A stretch of DNA of 64,000 bases from Hypoxylon rubiginosum (GCA_902806565.1 CADCXA010000031.1:496001-560000); one strand, 5' to 3'; counted from the stretch's first letter, positions 1 through 11,486 are shown. Notes: generated by a model from the letters alone, not told the origin. Program-made: numbers and translations.

Positions 1-1902
1 CAAAGGCCCTGTCGCCAGGCCTTTCGACGTCCTCGTTCGGGCTGCCAGAGACATCGCCCTCCTCCGCACCTCGTGCGCTCCCGTCGGCGTTCTCGCGGCT
101 CCGCAGCGCCGCGGCGGCGGCCATCTCCTCGGGCGAGTCCAGGCTGGTGTCGACAATAACGGCACTCTTGCCCATCGCCACCCTCCGCTTCGCGTGGTTC
201 TTGTTCAGCCATTTGAGATAGCCGGTGCCGACCATGCATAGTAGAATGATCAAGACGTAGAGCGCCAGGTTCGAGTGCAGACCCCTCTCGTAGACCGGCG
301 CGTCGGCCTGCGTGTAGAGCAGCGGGCCCACCACGTTGCCGGTCGACTGGCCGATGAAGAGGATGGCGTTGGTGCACTTCCTCTTGGTGTCGCCCGCCGT
401 GTTTTGCGACGCCCACGAGTATATCAGCGGGGCTGTCGTTGCATTAGTACTTGGCAAATCAGACAATTCGTAGTACAGGGGAGGACGCACTTATTGCGGG
501 ATATACCGAGATCAGGTAGTATCCCGCCAACAGGGCCGCCCGATCCGAACCGTCTCGGGGCAGTATCATGAGCATCACGCAGCCGGCAATCGGCGGCAGG
601 CAGAGCCATATGATGACCTGGCCCTTCATCTTGAGCTTTTGGGCGAGGAGCGCCCCGCCGACGGTGGCGACGAGCTGGACGAAGCCGAACGGGATGTTGA
701 AGAGGATGGTCTGGAATTGATCGAAGCCAAAGGTCTTGACGATCAGGGGGCCGAAGGTGGATATGCCGCCCGACGGGATGCTGATGGAGCACAGGAGCAC
801 GAACCAGAGCCAGGACTTGGGGTCCAGCAGGGTCTCCTTGAGGTGGTCGTTCCGCCACTCGCGCGAGACGACGCCCATCTGGTTCATGCGCAGCCGCTCG
901 ACGGCGATCAGCTTGTCGTCTTCGCTCAGGAACTTGGCTTCGATCGGCGAGTCCGGCATGAAGGCGAACATGACGAAGCTAAACGCGACAGTGATCAGGC
1001 CGAAGAATATGAAGATGATCTGTATTTTATGTTAAGCATGTCGTAGAGCATATCATAGCGATTTTTTTTATTACCTGGTAGGAATGCAGCTTTGATGATA
1101 TGTGCCCCAAGCCATATGTGATCAAGCTGCCAAACTTTCATCGTGTTAGCCAACCTGATGCTCCATTCGTCGGAAATAAAGAAGCTCACCATGTTTGTGA
1201 TTCCATTCATAGCACTATAAAATTGAATATTAGTGTTGGTCCCTCAAGAATCACAAAATACTCCATAAGAACTGGGTGCTGCACTTACTACCAGTAACTA
1301 GTCCGGACGGTCTGCTCGCGCCGCCTCCACCACATCTGCGTGATGGCGACGAAGCTGGGCGCGACGCTGGCCTCGAAGACGCCGAGGAAGAAGCGGGTGG
1401 CCAGGAGGCCGCCGAAGTTGTGGGAGGCGGCCATGCAGGCGAGCGTGACGCCCCAGAAGAGGACCATGAGGCTGGTGAACTTGGCGATGGGCAGGCGCAC
1501 GAGCAGCCAGGCGAGGGGGGGCTGCATGACGAGCTGGGCCAGGTACACGATGCTGCCGAGCCAGCCGTACTGGTCGCCCACGAGGCCCGTGTCGTCGATC
1601 AGCCCGAACACGGACGCGTACGCGAGCGTCGCCTTGTCGAGCCCCTGCAGGAAGTACACCGTCAGCATGATGGGCAGGATCACCATGTCGATGCGCCGCA
1701 GCACGCGCGCCGAGTCCGCCGGCGTGACGGTTATGCGCTGGCCGGCAGCGTTCTTGGCCAGGAACGAGGCCGCGATGTCCTGCCCGCCGCCGTCGTTGTC
1801 GTTGCTGCTGCTGTTGTTGTTACCGGGCTGCGGCTGGGAGGACGCCGGCGGCGGCGGGGGGCCGTGCTCGATTTCTGCTGCCGACGCCATATCGGACCCC
1901 AT
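1..1902 (-). CDS. Dal5-type MFS anion/amide carrier, 3' end outside window
   Basis: Predicted exons (minus): 1289-1902, 1190-1214, 1075-1134, 491-1019 and 1-432; the frame is still open at base 1. Joining them gives a continuous MFS protein of at least 553 residues. The ATG at 1902 is used because the frame upstream begins only with a TTG. A Ser/Pro/Asn/Gly-rich cytosolic head of about 60 residues precedes helix 1 (RIDMVILPIMLTVYFLQGLDK). The family-typical stretches RFFLGVFEASVAPSF, WYAMNGITNM, FAFMPDSP and GGISTFGPLIVKTFGF are present. The Dal5/allantoate permease group (anion:cation symporters) imports allantoate, ureidosuccinate, dipeptides or vitamins through the plasma membrane; the substrate here cannot be read from sequence. 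Exon 2 is only 25 bases. The second intron uses an AAAG acceptor, chosen because it alone restores NMFGSLITYG. A related carrier lies at 11,487-13,130. Confidence 0.85.
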
Positions 1903-4900
1903 TTCGAATAAGATGTTGGTAGGACTTGCAGTGCAAGTCAATCTCTTCCGGTTTCTCAATGAGGTACTATGTAGTTATAACATCCAGCTTTGGTCGCGAG
2001 AGAGGAGGATGCAAGGGTGTTTACCGGCTACCAGGATAAGAAAGTGAGGAGTAGGGTCGACCTTGTTCTTGTAGGTTTGGCAAAGTAACCTCTTTTCTAA
2101 CTTCTCCGCACACCGCTTGAAACCCTTGCTGTTTTTCAGGATTCCAGGGTCGCACAGCTATCGTATTGGTGTTAGTAATAAGCTGCAAGGTATTTACTTG
2201 ACCAATTGATACACCCGCCTCGGTGTCATGGGTGATATGCGGAGGTGACCTTGGCAAATAGCGAGCGGGGGATATATTGAATGAATATAGAAGTTTGAAG
2301 TTTGCGTTACGGGGCTGCGTACGGGACTCCGAGAGGGAAAATGTTGGACTCACCTAACACCGACTCGACTCCTCTTCCAAGTTACGTGGGAATCCATGGA
2401 ACGTGGAATACGAAGAAGACATATCATCTGTCCATTCTCAAACACGTCTTTTGCCGCTTTTGGCCGAGATGAAGCAAGCAAAGTTGTAAAACACGGCTTT
2501 GTTTACTCGCGGCCGTATCTCCAGTTGTAGGTCAGTTGTAGGTATCTCTTGGGTGCCTCTTAGGTGCCGAGGTGATATACCTAACTCGGCGCTACCGGTA
2601 GCCGAACCTTCTACTGTTACACCAAAGCCGGAGCCAAGACCAGGCCAATAGTTAAAATTGAGCTGGTCACGATTTCTTGGTATACCCAGGTAGCTATCTT
2701 GGTATAGCTAAGTGAAGGGGACGTTGCCATTATGTAACTTGCTGTGTTAAGATGACTAATGCTATACGACGATTGCTCAAGGTTCGGCACCATGTCTGAA
2801 GAATTGCCGCGTCAGAGCTTCAGATTGAGGCCGTTGCCTTGAGCTGAGCTTTAGCTGCCGGTGTTACCATCGGGGCATCTGATACCGAAAACGAATGAGG
2901 GTATAAAGGCTTGCTGCTTGTCTGCGGATACGAATTGTTTCGAATAACTAAAGGAAACATTAACAATTTTGAACGTCTAGTATACTTCAGCTTTCACCTA
3001 TTCGAATTCGAGCTTCTGTGTATCTCTGGGGAAGGGCTGCTCTCTAGCTGCAATACGCGTGCTCACTATTGACTTGAGGAAATTTGAATGAGGCATCGTC
3101 CTAGCTTGACGATGGGTGTAGTTCAAGCAGCATTGCGACGAGATCGAGGAAATCCAAACGGTTGCGATGTGTGACGGAGGATTGGCTCTACGCCTCTACT
3201 TATTCTTCAGCACATCGGCAGTCGTCGAGATAACCGATTTATTGTCCGCCTCCGGGTGCGAGTTCAGCCCGGATGTAGTATTCCTGATCTTCCATCTAGT
3301 GGCGTTTAGTAATATCTGATGACATTGCCTTACGAAGGTTGGAGCAGCGTTCGCTCAGGCCATGCAACTACATATGAGGTCCACAGGTACATAATGTATG
3401 CATATTAGGTACGTGGGTACTTGTGCGCAAGAACCAACACGCGAGAACTCATCTCACTCATCTTGGTATGCGACGTATGACTCGGTGCTAAAAAGCATAC
3501 ATAAGGCAGATCGTAATAGTGATAAGACAGTCGAAACGTAACAGATGGTAATGCGCATATTGTCACCAGGGCTGAAGATATGAACGTTGCAACGGATTAA
3601 TATCTCTGCAGCTGGAATGCTTTCAATCTCACGCTGCCGGTCATTAATCATTAATCATTAATAGTACCAGATCGAAATTCCCCGTAAAAACCCGGCAATG
3701 TATGATTACGTCATAAACGGCACGTATCTTGGGTGATATAGATTGAAAAATATAAGCAACCAATATGCAATATCCGGAATTAATGACCAGATTTTATAGA
3801 TCCTTTATAGGCACTGAGATGGGCCGTTTGATGATGCAATCGCCCGTCGCCCGCCGTCGATACCTAGATTGCGGCTACTATCTGTACGACAAGTATTATC
3901 TAATCTAATATCGAATATTTAATATTTCGTAAAGGAGTGGATACTCATCACGCATCTTGCTAAAATCAAAATCCTCTCGAACGGCGAATACAATCTTGAT
4001 GTTGCGACGCGATATTCGGGTCTTACGCGTAATTTCGCAGCCGGGTAAGGGGGCTGAAACATTTTCGCTCGCTATTGACATGCAATACTAATATTGGGCA
4101 GAGACTGATGAAGCAAGGAACATTGAGGCTTATGAATACGATATTAAGATTAAAAGGAGGCTTGAGCCATGCAGCGGCAAGTGAGGCCTAGGCCGTCAGA
4201 GGGTACTTGGCGTCTCTTTTTCTTGTGGCATCTGGACATGTCCAGTGCAACTGTACCACTGATGGTCTCGTGGTATTGCTTGCGCCTAGTCATGCTGCTG
4301 AGCTTGACAATAGCGCCCGGGCCTGAATATCCCTCCAATCCCGGCGTTGATCTTGTTGGATCTTGACAACATATATCCCGTACCTAAGGTATGATCGTTG
4401 GAACTGTAGGTAGGCATCTTGACTACGACACACGGCACACGACAACACAGCAGGATCTCTAAAGCATGCCCCTTCGTATTGATGACATTCACCACCCCCT
4501 GACAGGAAGAAGCAAGGGGTGAGTTGCCGATTGGGCGACCAAGTAACCCATCCCGGGGTTCCCCACACTGGATGAGTCTCCCTGGTCGCCCCAGCTCGCC
4601 AAATCTTGATCATACAGCGAGTTCTGGTAGGGGGAAGTATTATCTCCCCCACACACACCCCAAAAGCCGATGTTTCTCCAATTTCTGCATCCTTCTAATA
4701 TTGTTGCTATTAGGCCGTGCATGAGGGTCCCGCGTAGAGCCGAAACAAACGCTCGGGTAGCAAAATTTCAATAATGTTGGAGTCGCAGAGTCACGCGGTT
4801 GAGGCCCACGTCGTGTGTCTAGTGTTTTGCCGGGGCCAGTTGAGATGGCGCCCTGGATAACGCGCTGGAATGTTTGGAAATGCGGTCAGCCCGCATGGTC

Positions 4901-5183
4901 ACACAGCCTGCTTTTTGGACAGGGAGGTAAGAGACGACGTCGGAACTAAGAACGAGGAAGGGGGTGGAATCCTGTCGGGTGCTGTCGTGGAATGCAATGC
5001 CATTAGGTAGCCTGCCTCCAAGCTCCATCTAATCTCCCAGACATATATATATATATAGTGTAGACGAAGGCCTGCGATGCCTGCGTCAGAAAATGGCGCG
5101 CCTTTACACGTCCACGTCCCCCCTACCCAACCGACATCTCGTTGGGCTCCTACTCGGAGGTTCCCGAGGCTCTCGGCAGTTCA
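1903..5183. other. Long intergenic stretch, no convincing gene
   Basis: I see no multi-exon or single-exon gene with family similarity here. Short open frames at 2021-2353 (minus), 4169-4366 (plus) and 4290-4658 (minus) have no recognisable protein features and overlap each other on opposite strands. Composition turns somewhat AT-rich between about 3,300 and 4,150. A palindrome TACCTAAGGTA sits at 4381-4391. An alternating AT run at about 5,041-5,057 lies some 130 bases before the esterase ATG and could serve as its core promoter. Confidence 0.6.
5041..5058. promoter_or_regulatory. Alternating TA run, possible core promoter of the esterase gene
   Basis: An (AT)n tract lies about 130 bases upstream of the esterase start at 5184. 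Its position suits a TATA-like element, but simple TA repeats are common in fungal intergenic DNA and no transcription start is visible. Confidence 0.3.
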
Positions 5184-6869
5184 ATGACCACGTTCAAGGC
5201 GGCCCTCCTAGTGCTATGCCAACTCCTGTGCCTTGCAACCGCCGTTGACCCTACTGTCGACTTGGTATGTAACAAGTATGCCGGCATAGCTACGCCGAAC
5301 GGCATCACACAATGGCTCGGACTTCGATTTGCTGCCGCGCCAGTCGGTAGCTTGAGATTCATGCCCCCCGAAGATCCACCCTGCAGCAGCGGCACGCAAG
5401 CAGCAGACCAGGTGCGTGTGCTTTCCTGAGCACGAGCTGACAATGGCATAACTGTATCTAGAATAGCTTGCTAAGACTTTTTTCCTTGGGAACAGCATGG
5501 GAGACTCTGCCTAGGGACTAATCAACAGCCGCCTAGCAGTACCACGTCGGAGGACTGCTTGTTTCTCGATGTTTACGCGCCAAGTAACGCCACCCGTGAT
5601 TCCGAGCTGCCCGTCTACTTCTTCATCCAGGGCGGGGGTTTCAACGGCCTAAGCAACCCGAATTTGAACGGGTCTGGTCTCATCGAGGCGAGCGGACACT
5701 CGATTGTGATCGTCACCTTCAACTATCGCGTGGGACCGTACGGCTTCATCACCAACGGCGATGAGATTACGGCCAACAACGGGCTACGTGATCAGCGGAA
5801 AGCCTTACAATGGGTGAAGAAGTACATCTCTCATTTTGGCGGCGATCCGGACCACGTGGTCTTGGGCGGTGACTCGGCTGGCGCCGCTAGTATCAGTCTT
5901 CAGATGGTGGCCTTCGATGGCAAGAAGACCGATTTATTCCACGCGGCTGCCGCGGAGTCCGTCTCGTTCGCCACTGTTCTTACCGTTGATGAGAGCCAGT
6001 ACCAGTATAACAATTTCTCGGCCAGCCTCGGGTGTGTAGGTTCTGATTCGCTCTCATGTATGCGAAACAAGACCTCCGCGCAGTTACAGTCGGCGAACAT
6101 AGGCTTACCGTACCCGGGTGAGAGCTCAGCGCCGCTATACATGTGGAATCCGGTCATCGATGATGACTTCCTTACGGACTACACGTACCGCATGTTTGCA
6201 CATGGCAAGTTCGTCAAAATCCCCGTGATCTACGGCGACGACACCAACGGCGGCACTATCTTCACTCCGAGGGACACGTCCACGCTGGACGAGAGCAACG
6301 AGTTCCTGCTCCAGCAGTTCCCCTATCTGACCGACGACCAGCTGGACACGATCGACGAGATGTACCCGAACCCGAACGACACGTGCCCTAGCGTCGGCTG
6401 TTACTGGCGACAGGTCAGCGATGCCTATGGGGATCTTAGGTACATGTGTCCCACGCTGTTCATCTCGTCTGCCATGACCCAGCACGGCGTCGCCCACTCG
6501 TACAACTACCGCTACAACGTCGAGGACCCGGACCAGGTGGCCCAGGGGCTCGGGGTGCCGCACACCGTGGAGCTCGCGGCCATATGGGGGCCCTCGAACG
6601 TCGGCGGCGGGCCAGCGAGCTATTCCAACAACGGCACCAACGTGGCGGTCATCCCCGTGATCCAGGCATACTGGACGAGTTTCATCCGCACGTTCGACCC
6701 GAATACGTACCGCTACCCCGGATCGGCGACGTGGGAGAAGTGGGATGATGATGAAATGAATAGGCTGCTGTTTGAGACGGGGGGCAAGACGACCATGGAG
6801 TCGGTGGACGAGGAGACGAGGAGTCGGTGTGAATACTTTGCTGACATAGGTGTCGATATACGACAATGA
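5184..6869 (+). CDS. Secreted type-B carboxylesterase/lipase
   Basis: Two exons, 5184-5411 and 5496-6869, with an 84-base intron (GTGCGT...AACAG), give 533 residues, the usual size for the fungal COesterase family of the alpha/beta-hydrolase fold. The ATG at 5184 starts a clear signal peptide (MTTFKAALLVLCQLLCLATA), so the enzyme should be secreted and hydrolyse esters outside the cell. Seen: SEDCLFLDVYAP, the oxyanion loop QGGGF, nucleophile elbow GGDSAGA with Ser203, and His432 in PHTVEL at the expected distance. At the position of the catalytic acid (DEG in most relatives) this protein reads TNGG, with Gly328 in place of Glu; see findings. Many N-glycosylation sequons (NAT, NGS, NFS, NKT, NDT, NGT) fit secretion. 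It converges on the M28 gene, with 170 bases between stops. Confidence 0.9.
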
Positions 6870-7039
6870 AATATATATATTCTCCAATTACTGACTGAAA
6901 ATGCCGGTGATGTCAGTTAGCGATCCAGACGTGACCAAATATCCTGACCTTATTTCGAAGTCATCGATATCGTATTCTACAAGCGAGATGTCAGTTTCAA
7001 CTTGAGTATCAACTTTTACATTTTCGCCCAGGGCAGAAA

Positions 7040-9325
7040 CTAATTTAATTTGGCATCGTCGACGATCGAACAGGCTTTGTCTACAACCTTCACGACTTTC
7101 CGGATCCACGCATTTGCGCCGCTAACATCGTCGTTCTCAAGACATTCTGTGACGCCCGGGAAGGCAACTCCGTCGTAGCCTGTCCATAAGCCAGGTGCGA
7201 AGATCTAGAAACAATCAGCTTACGCCCGAAATAGACATGATTGCCGGCGAAATGCGTACCAAATGCCTATACCAAGGTCGTCCCGGCAGGCCGCTCTCGC
7301 GCAGGAACGACCTCTCGATCATCATGTATGTTTTATTCGCCTCCCTCGCCGCGGACTGCGGTTGGCGGGACGTGTCCCGCCCTGTCCGATGCACAGTAGA
7401 ATCTAGCGCCGCCATCGCTACCTCGAATCTAGAGATGGACGTCTCCAACGGTTCAAGATCTAGGCCCGGGGTACCCTTCCCGCGGAGAGATCGGGCGTGT
7501 CGCTTCAGGGCGTCGGCGTAATCGGAAGCCCTGAAGGCCAGCACCGGCGTCCCGACGAGCTTGACAGTTAGAAGGCCCCAGAGCCTGGCCATGGCGAGGT
7601 GCTTCTTGAAACCCGGGTCTCCGAACTTGTCGATCCAGTAGTAGCTGTCGTAGTTGGAGTGGTATGGGTAGACACCCATCCCCTTTTGGTTGAAGAGGAG
7701 GTCTAAAGAGGAGATGCCGAGGTGGTGGAAAAATACCGTGTAATCGCTGCCGGTTCCCATCACGGTCAAGTTGGGCTGTTCGAGGTCGTCCATAGCTTCC
7801 CGTTGGAGATCCAGCCAGTCGTCATAAACTGTCTTCCCTTCGTTAATTGGTGAAGGGACCATAGCCGCGGCGTCGCGTAGAACGTGAGTCAGAAACGGGC
7901 TTCCATAAGCGCCAAGAATATCGCCACCGTTTGTCGCCTCGTCGACATTGATGTCTGTTTCTGTTAGATGAAGGCCTAGGGGATGAGGGACAGGAATGGT
8001 AGCCTACAAGCAACACAGTTCTCCGTCAACCAATTCGCGTTATCCTCGCCATACTCGGTTGACCCGACGAGTCCGTACTCTTCGTTATCCCAAGAAGCCA
8101 GAACGCTGCGCATCGTGTGTCAGTAGAGACTGCACGACTGCCAGTCGGTTCGAGCTCACATTTTCCTGTACGGCTTCCAGTTCTTGTCCAGCAGGCCGCC
8201 AAGCCCCCTTGCTACCTCGTTCATCGCCGCACTCCCGCTTACGGGATCGACGGCGCCGCAACACCATGAATCATGATGGTTGCCCAAGACGACACACTCA
8301 TCGGTCACTCCTTCGATAGTTCCAATCACATTGTATATCGGAGAATAGCGATACTCCCCCTCACTGCACAACGTTACGCTGGCCTTGCTAGGCCCGGTGC
8401 AGTAATCAATACCATCCAAGCCCCCCTTCCAATCGCTCCCCGCCGCACCGAGCTCTTCAGGACGCAACCCGCACCCGTTCAGCGCCCTTAGAAACGGTAT
8501 CGCGTCGCTGAAAGAGACAGGAAGGGACGGGATAGAAGGGATCGCCCCTCTCGGATCCCGCCTCTCCGTGCCGTCGCCCGGCAAGCTCGGATACCCCGGC
8601 GTCGTGGGGTCCCCGACGGCGACGGAGAAGTACCCGACGCTGCCGCGCTGCACGCTCTTCGGATGCCGCGCGGGCCCGCGCGGGTACGCCTCGTACCCGT
8701 TCCTCGCCGTGTACTCGCCGTCCTCCCGCGGGTCGCCGTACACGACGACGCCGGCGGCGCCGAGCTGCTCCGCCGCCCGCACCTTCAGGCCTCGCAACAC
8801 CTTGCCGTACCTGCAGAGCACGATCCGGCCCGCGACGGGCACGCCCCGCGACGCCAGCAGGCGGAAGTCGGCCGGCGTGCCGAAGTTCGCGTACACGAGC
8901 TCGCGGGCGCGGGCGGCGCCGTGGGCGCCGTAGCCGAAGAAGGAGGTCGGCAGCCCGTTTTCCGGGGCCGAGGTCGGGTCCTCGGGGACCTCGTCCTCGA
9001 CCAGGCTCGCGTCGAAGGACGCGACCGAAGAGCCGCCGTCTTCTTCTTCTTCTTCTTCTTCTTCTTCTTCTTCTTCGCAGTGGTGGCGGTGGTGGTGGTG
9101 GAGACGTAGGGCCGAGTGCGTCGGGAAGTTCTGCAGCACGTCGTACCGGGTCAGCTCGGCGGGGACGCCGTAGGAACGCCACAGGTCCCGGATGCGCTCC
9201 GCGTGCGGCAGGTCGCCGGCGAGGTGGGGGTTCGCGCTATACAGCTTGGAGTGGGAGCGGAGGCGCTCGGCCTCGGGGGTTTGGAGAATGAGCCTTTCGG
9301 CGTCTTCCTGGCTTAGGGTGCGCAT
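7040..9325 (-). CDS. Glutamate carboxypeptidase II-like M28 metallopeptidase
   Basis: Four exons (minus): 8160-9325, 8008-8105, 7260-7954 and 7040-7204, with introns of 52-55 bases, giving 707 residues. Domain order is that of the GCPII/NAALADase and transferrin-receptor-like family: protease domain with inserted PA (apical) domain, then the C-terminal helical dimerisation domain. All five zinc ligands can be placed with the family spacing: His350 (GNHHDSW), Asp360 (AVDP), Glu397/Glu398 (WDNEEYG, base plus ligand), Asp426 (NVDEATNGG) and His520 (YPYHSNYD). The family cleaves C-terminal glutamate from acidic dipeptides or N-acyl peptides. No N-terminal anchor is seen from the ATG at 9325, so this may be a soluble form, or a short upstream exon was missed. 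A His-rich run followed by 12 Glu (residues 76-95) interrupts the early protease domain. The downstream-side neighbour is an M20 hydrolase on the same strand. Confidence 0.9.
9040..9076. repeat. Coding (TTC)n microsatellite (poly-Glu)
   Basis: About 12 uninterrupted TTC/GAA triplets lie inside exon 1 of the M28 gene and encode residues 84-95 as glutamate, directly after a histidine-rich stretch. Pure triplet repeats like this expand and contract in frame, so length is likely to vary between strains. Confidence 0.9.
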
Positions 9326-9611
9326 TTTTATTGTGTGGATAGCAAGCCGCTAATTATGTACTTACGCACGTACTTTGGCTAACAAAGCGAGAGGCAATAG
9401 ACAGAGTGCTCTTGTCTAGATTATTTATATCATCATAAACCCACAGAGCTGGTCGCTCGGAGACAGCTTCGTATTTTATTTCATTCCTAGCGAACTACAA
9501 TTGTACTGAGTCGAATGTTACTATGTGATAGCGGCGTCATAAATTGCAGGTGAGATAGGCGAGGAGATACCCGCTCCCTGCTACCCTGTTCTCCATCCCC
9601 TGTCTCCCCCC

Positions 9612-10835
9612 TTACCCACAGATATCCACAATTACTCGCATAAACATCCGAATGCAATCCAGATAATCGGGAATATCAACCGCCTCGTCGGGTCGCGTGT
9701 TGTACTTGCCACCGGGCCCGCACACGATCCCCTCCATACCCAATGTCTTGTATAGATGCCCGGCATCGGATCCGTAGAAACAAGTCGGCGGCAGAACCCC
9801 CGTAGGCTGCTCCTCTCCCCTGACCTCGTAGTACGCGTCGTTCAGCGACTTGACCAGCCTCGACTCCCGCGACACCTCGAACGCCGGCATTGTCGGCTCG
9901 GACCGCTGCGTCAGCTCGAACTTCATCCCGGGGAAATCTCGCAGGCACTTCTCGATAACGGCTCGTATGTCCCGCATGACGCCGTCTTGCGTCTGGCCCG
10001 GCGCGTAGCGCGCGCTGCCGGCAAGCTTGCACACGTCGGCGACCTGCGCCGGCCGCCATTCCGCGAGGTCCTTCCCCAGTGCGCCGTGGACGATGCCGAC
10101 GTGGCACCGGTTGCACTTCTCGTGCTCCTCGCTCCGGGCGCCCCGGAACCGCGTGGCGTTGAGTTCGGGTATCAGCCGGCAGGCCGCCATTATGGCGTCC
10201 TGCGCCTCCTCCCTTGCGGACATGTGGCGTGTGATACCCTTCAGAGTGATCTCGAACGTCAGCGCCTCCGCGTGCATCGTCACCGCCCTGATGTCGGACG
10301 GCTCGCAGTTGATGAAGTAGTCGGCTTTCATTTTTCCTTGCTCGATTAGAGCCACCGTGCCCACGCCTCCTTGGAGTTCTCCCACGACATACGTCAGGGT
10401 CACATCCGCGCGCGGTCTCCAGCCGCTCGCCATCAGGGTCTTGACGGCGCAGAAGTAGGCGGCGCAGCCCGACTTCATGTTGCTGACGCCGATGCCGTAG
10501 ATGAACTTGTCGTCGACCTTCCCCTCCCAGGGGTCTATCGTCCAACCCTCGGAGACCGGGTTCGTGTCCAAGTGGCCATTGAACAACAGTGTCTTTGAAT
10601 TCTTCGACGCCTGAGCCCGGTCTGACGATCCCCTTCCTCTCCAGACGCCCAATGCATTCTGTCTCCTGCCGCCGTCGAACGGGAGCAGCTCCGATTCGAG
10701 GCCGATCTTCCTCATCTCCCCCGCCATAAAGTTCGTCGCCTCTAGCTCCCCATCCGTTTGAGAGTAGCTTTTAATCTGGACGAGCCTCGACAGGAATGCT
10801 AAGCATTCGTCTTGGTCGATATCGGGGATATGCAT
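9612..10835 (-). CDS. M20-family deacylase/peptidase (ArgE/DapE-like) with altered metal site
   Basis: One uninterrupted frame of 407 residues, the usual length of the M20A family (acetylornithine deacetylase, succinyl-diaminopimelate desuccinylase, aminoacylase, carboxypeptidase). The ATG at 10,835 (MHIPDIDQD) is preferred because the frame upstream has no family-like sequence. Seen: GHLDTNP (His88 ligand, Asp90), dimerisation-domain His in ITRHMSAREE, INCEPSD (Glu178) and GSDAGHLY (His360). Two usual ligands differ: the metal-bridging Asp of the DMK motif is Asn119 (GVSNMKSG), and the second residue of the Glu-Glu pair is Leu154 (GELQGG), while the base Glu153 remains. The reaction is probably hydrolysis of an N-acyl or peptide bond of a small amide, with the substrate unknown. 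It is divergent from an MFS carrier, with 651 bases between start codons. Confidence 0.85.
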   Translation of the reverse strand: MHIPDIDQDECLAFLSRLVQIKSYSQTDGELEATNFMAGEMRKIGLESELLPFDGGRRQNALGVWRGRGSSDRAQASKNSKTLLFNGHLDTNPVSEGWTIDPWEGKVDDKFIYGIGVSNMKSGCAAYFCAVKTLMASGWRPRADVTLTYVVGELQGGVGTVALIEQGKMKADYFINCEPSDIRAVTMHAEALTFEITLKGITRHMSAREEAQDAIMAACRLIPELNATRFRGARSEEHEKCNRCHVGIVHGALGKDLAEWRPAQVADVCKLAGSARYAPGQTQDGVMRDIRAVIEKCLRDFPGMKFELTQRSEPTMPAFEVSRESRLVKSLNDAYYEVRGEEQPTGVLPPTCFYGSDAGHLYKTLGMEGIVCGPGGKYNTRPDEAVDIPDYLDCIRMFMRVIVDICG

Positions 10836-11486
10836 ATGGATGGGTCCCTTGAGCTTAGGTAGAATTCTGATTGGAGAGCCGCAGGATAAGACCAAGCACC
10901 CTTTCCTTCGATGAGCTTCAGCCTTATCTTGACTCTTCAGTGAAGTCAAGCTTTCCTTACTGCAGCTGTCCGTATTGGCAAGTCTTGTCTTGCTGGTCTA
11001 ATGGTAGCTAGGCGAAGTTGGGGCTATCGGCTATCGCCTGAGAACTACGCTTACCCCTGCGATTACCATCGGCCAAGACCGCCGAGTATCTTCCCCAAAA
11101 GGGAATTTAGGTCGGGATAGTTCACCAAGCGATGGGACATACTCTCCACCGAATCCCACCAACTATTTCGTAGTCCGGAGCTAATTACCGTTGGAGTCGC
11201 ATCCGCGAACTTGCCCGCTTCTATTGTCTATGATATGAGTCTTATCATTCGAGAGATAGACATGGATAGCTTATCATTTACGGACCGCCGAAAGATATGG
11301 CCGGGAGACGCGACCGACCGTGATTGGGATGCGAAGGTGTAGGTATTTGAGTGAATCCTGCCCGCCCCTGTATCCCTTGCCACGGGGGGGACTACTCTTG
11401 TCGGGTCGCAAGTCTAATTGAAATCGACATACTCGGGATTGAAAAACCGCATGCCTTAACACGGGGAAGGAGAAATAGAAACTACC
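10836..11486. promoter_or_regulatory. Shared divergent promoter with clustered GATA sites
   Basis: This 651-base region separates the ATGs of the M20 gene (minus) and the MFS carrier (plus). GATA cores cluster in it: CTTATC at 11,241-11,246, AGATAG at 11,254-11,259, GGATAG at 11,264-11,269 and CTTATC at 11,270-11,275. Two more sit in the double CTATCGG/CTATCG near 11,024-11,035. Closely spaced GATA elements are how fungal nitrogen regulators of the AreA/NIT2 type bind. Nitrogen control of both genes is inferred. Confidence 0.45.

Noticed and set aside
639..1046. Long plus-strand frames opposite the left MFS gene, and similar frames opposite the esterase, M28 and M20 genes
   Set aside because: They are shadows of GC-rich coding sequence on the other strand, with Arg/Gly/Ala-rich translations lacking any domain.
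2021..2353. 110-residue open frame upstream of the first MFS gene
   Set aside because: No recognisable features; it lies in the promoter/5' region and is of a length expected by chance.
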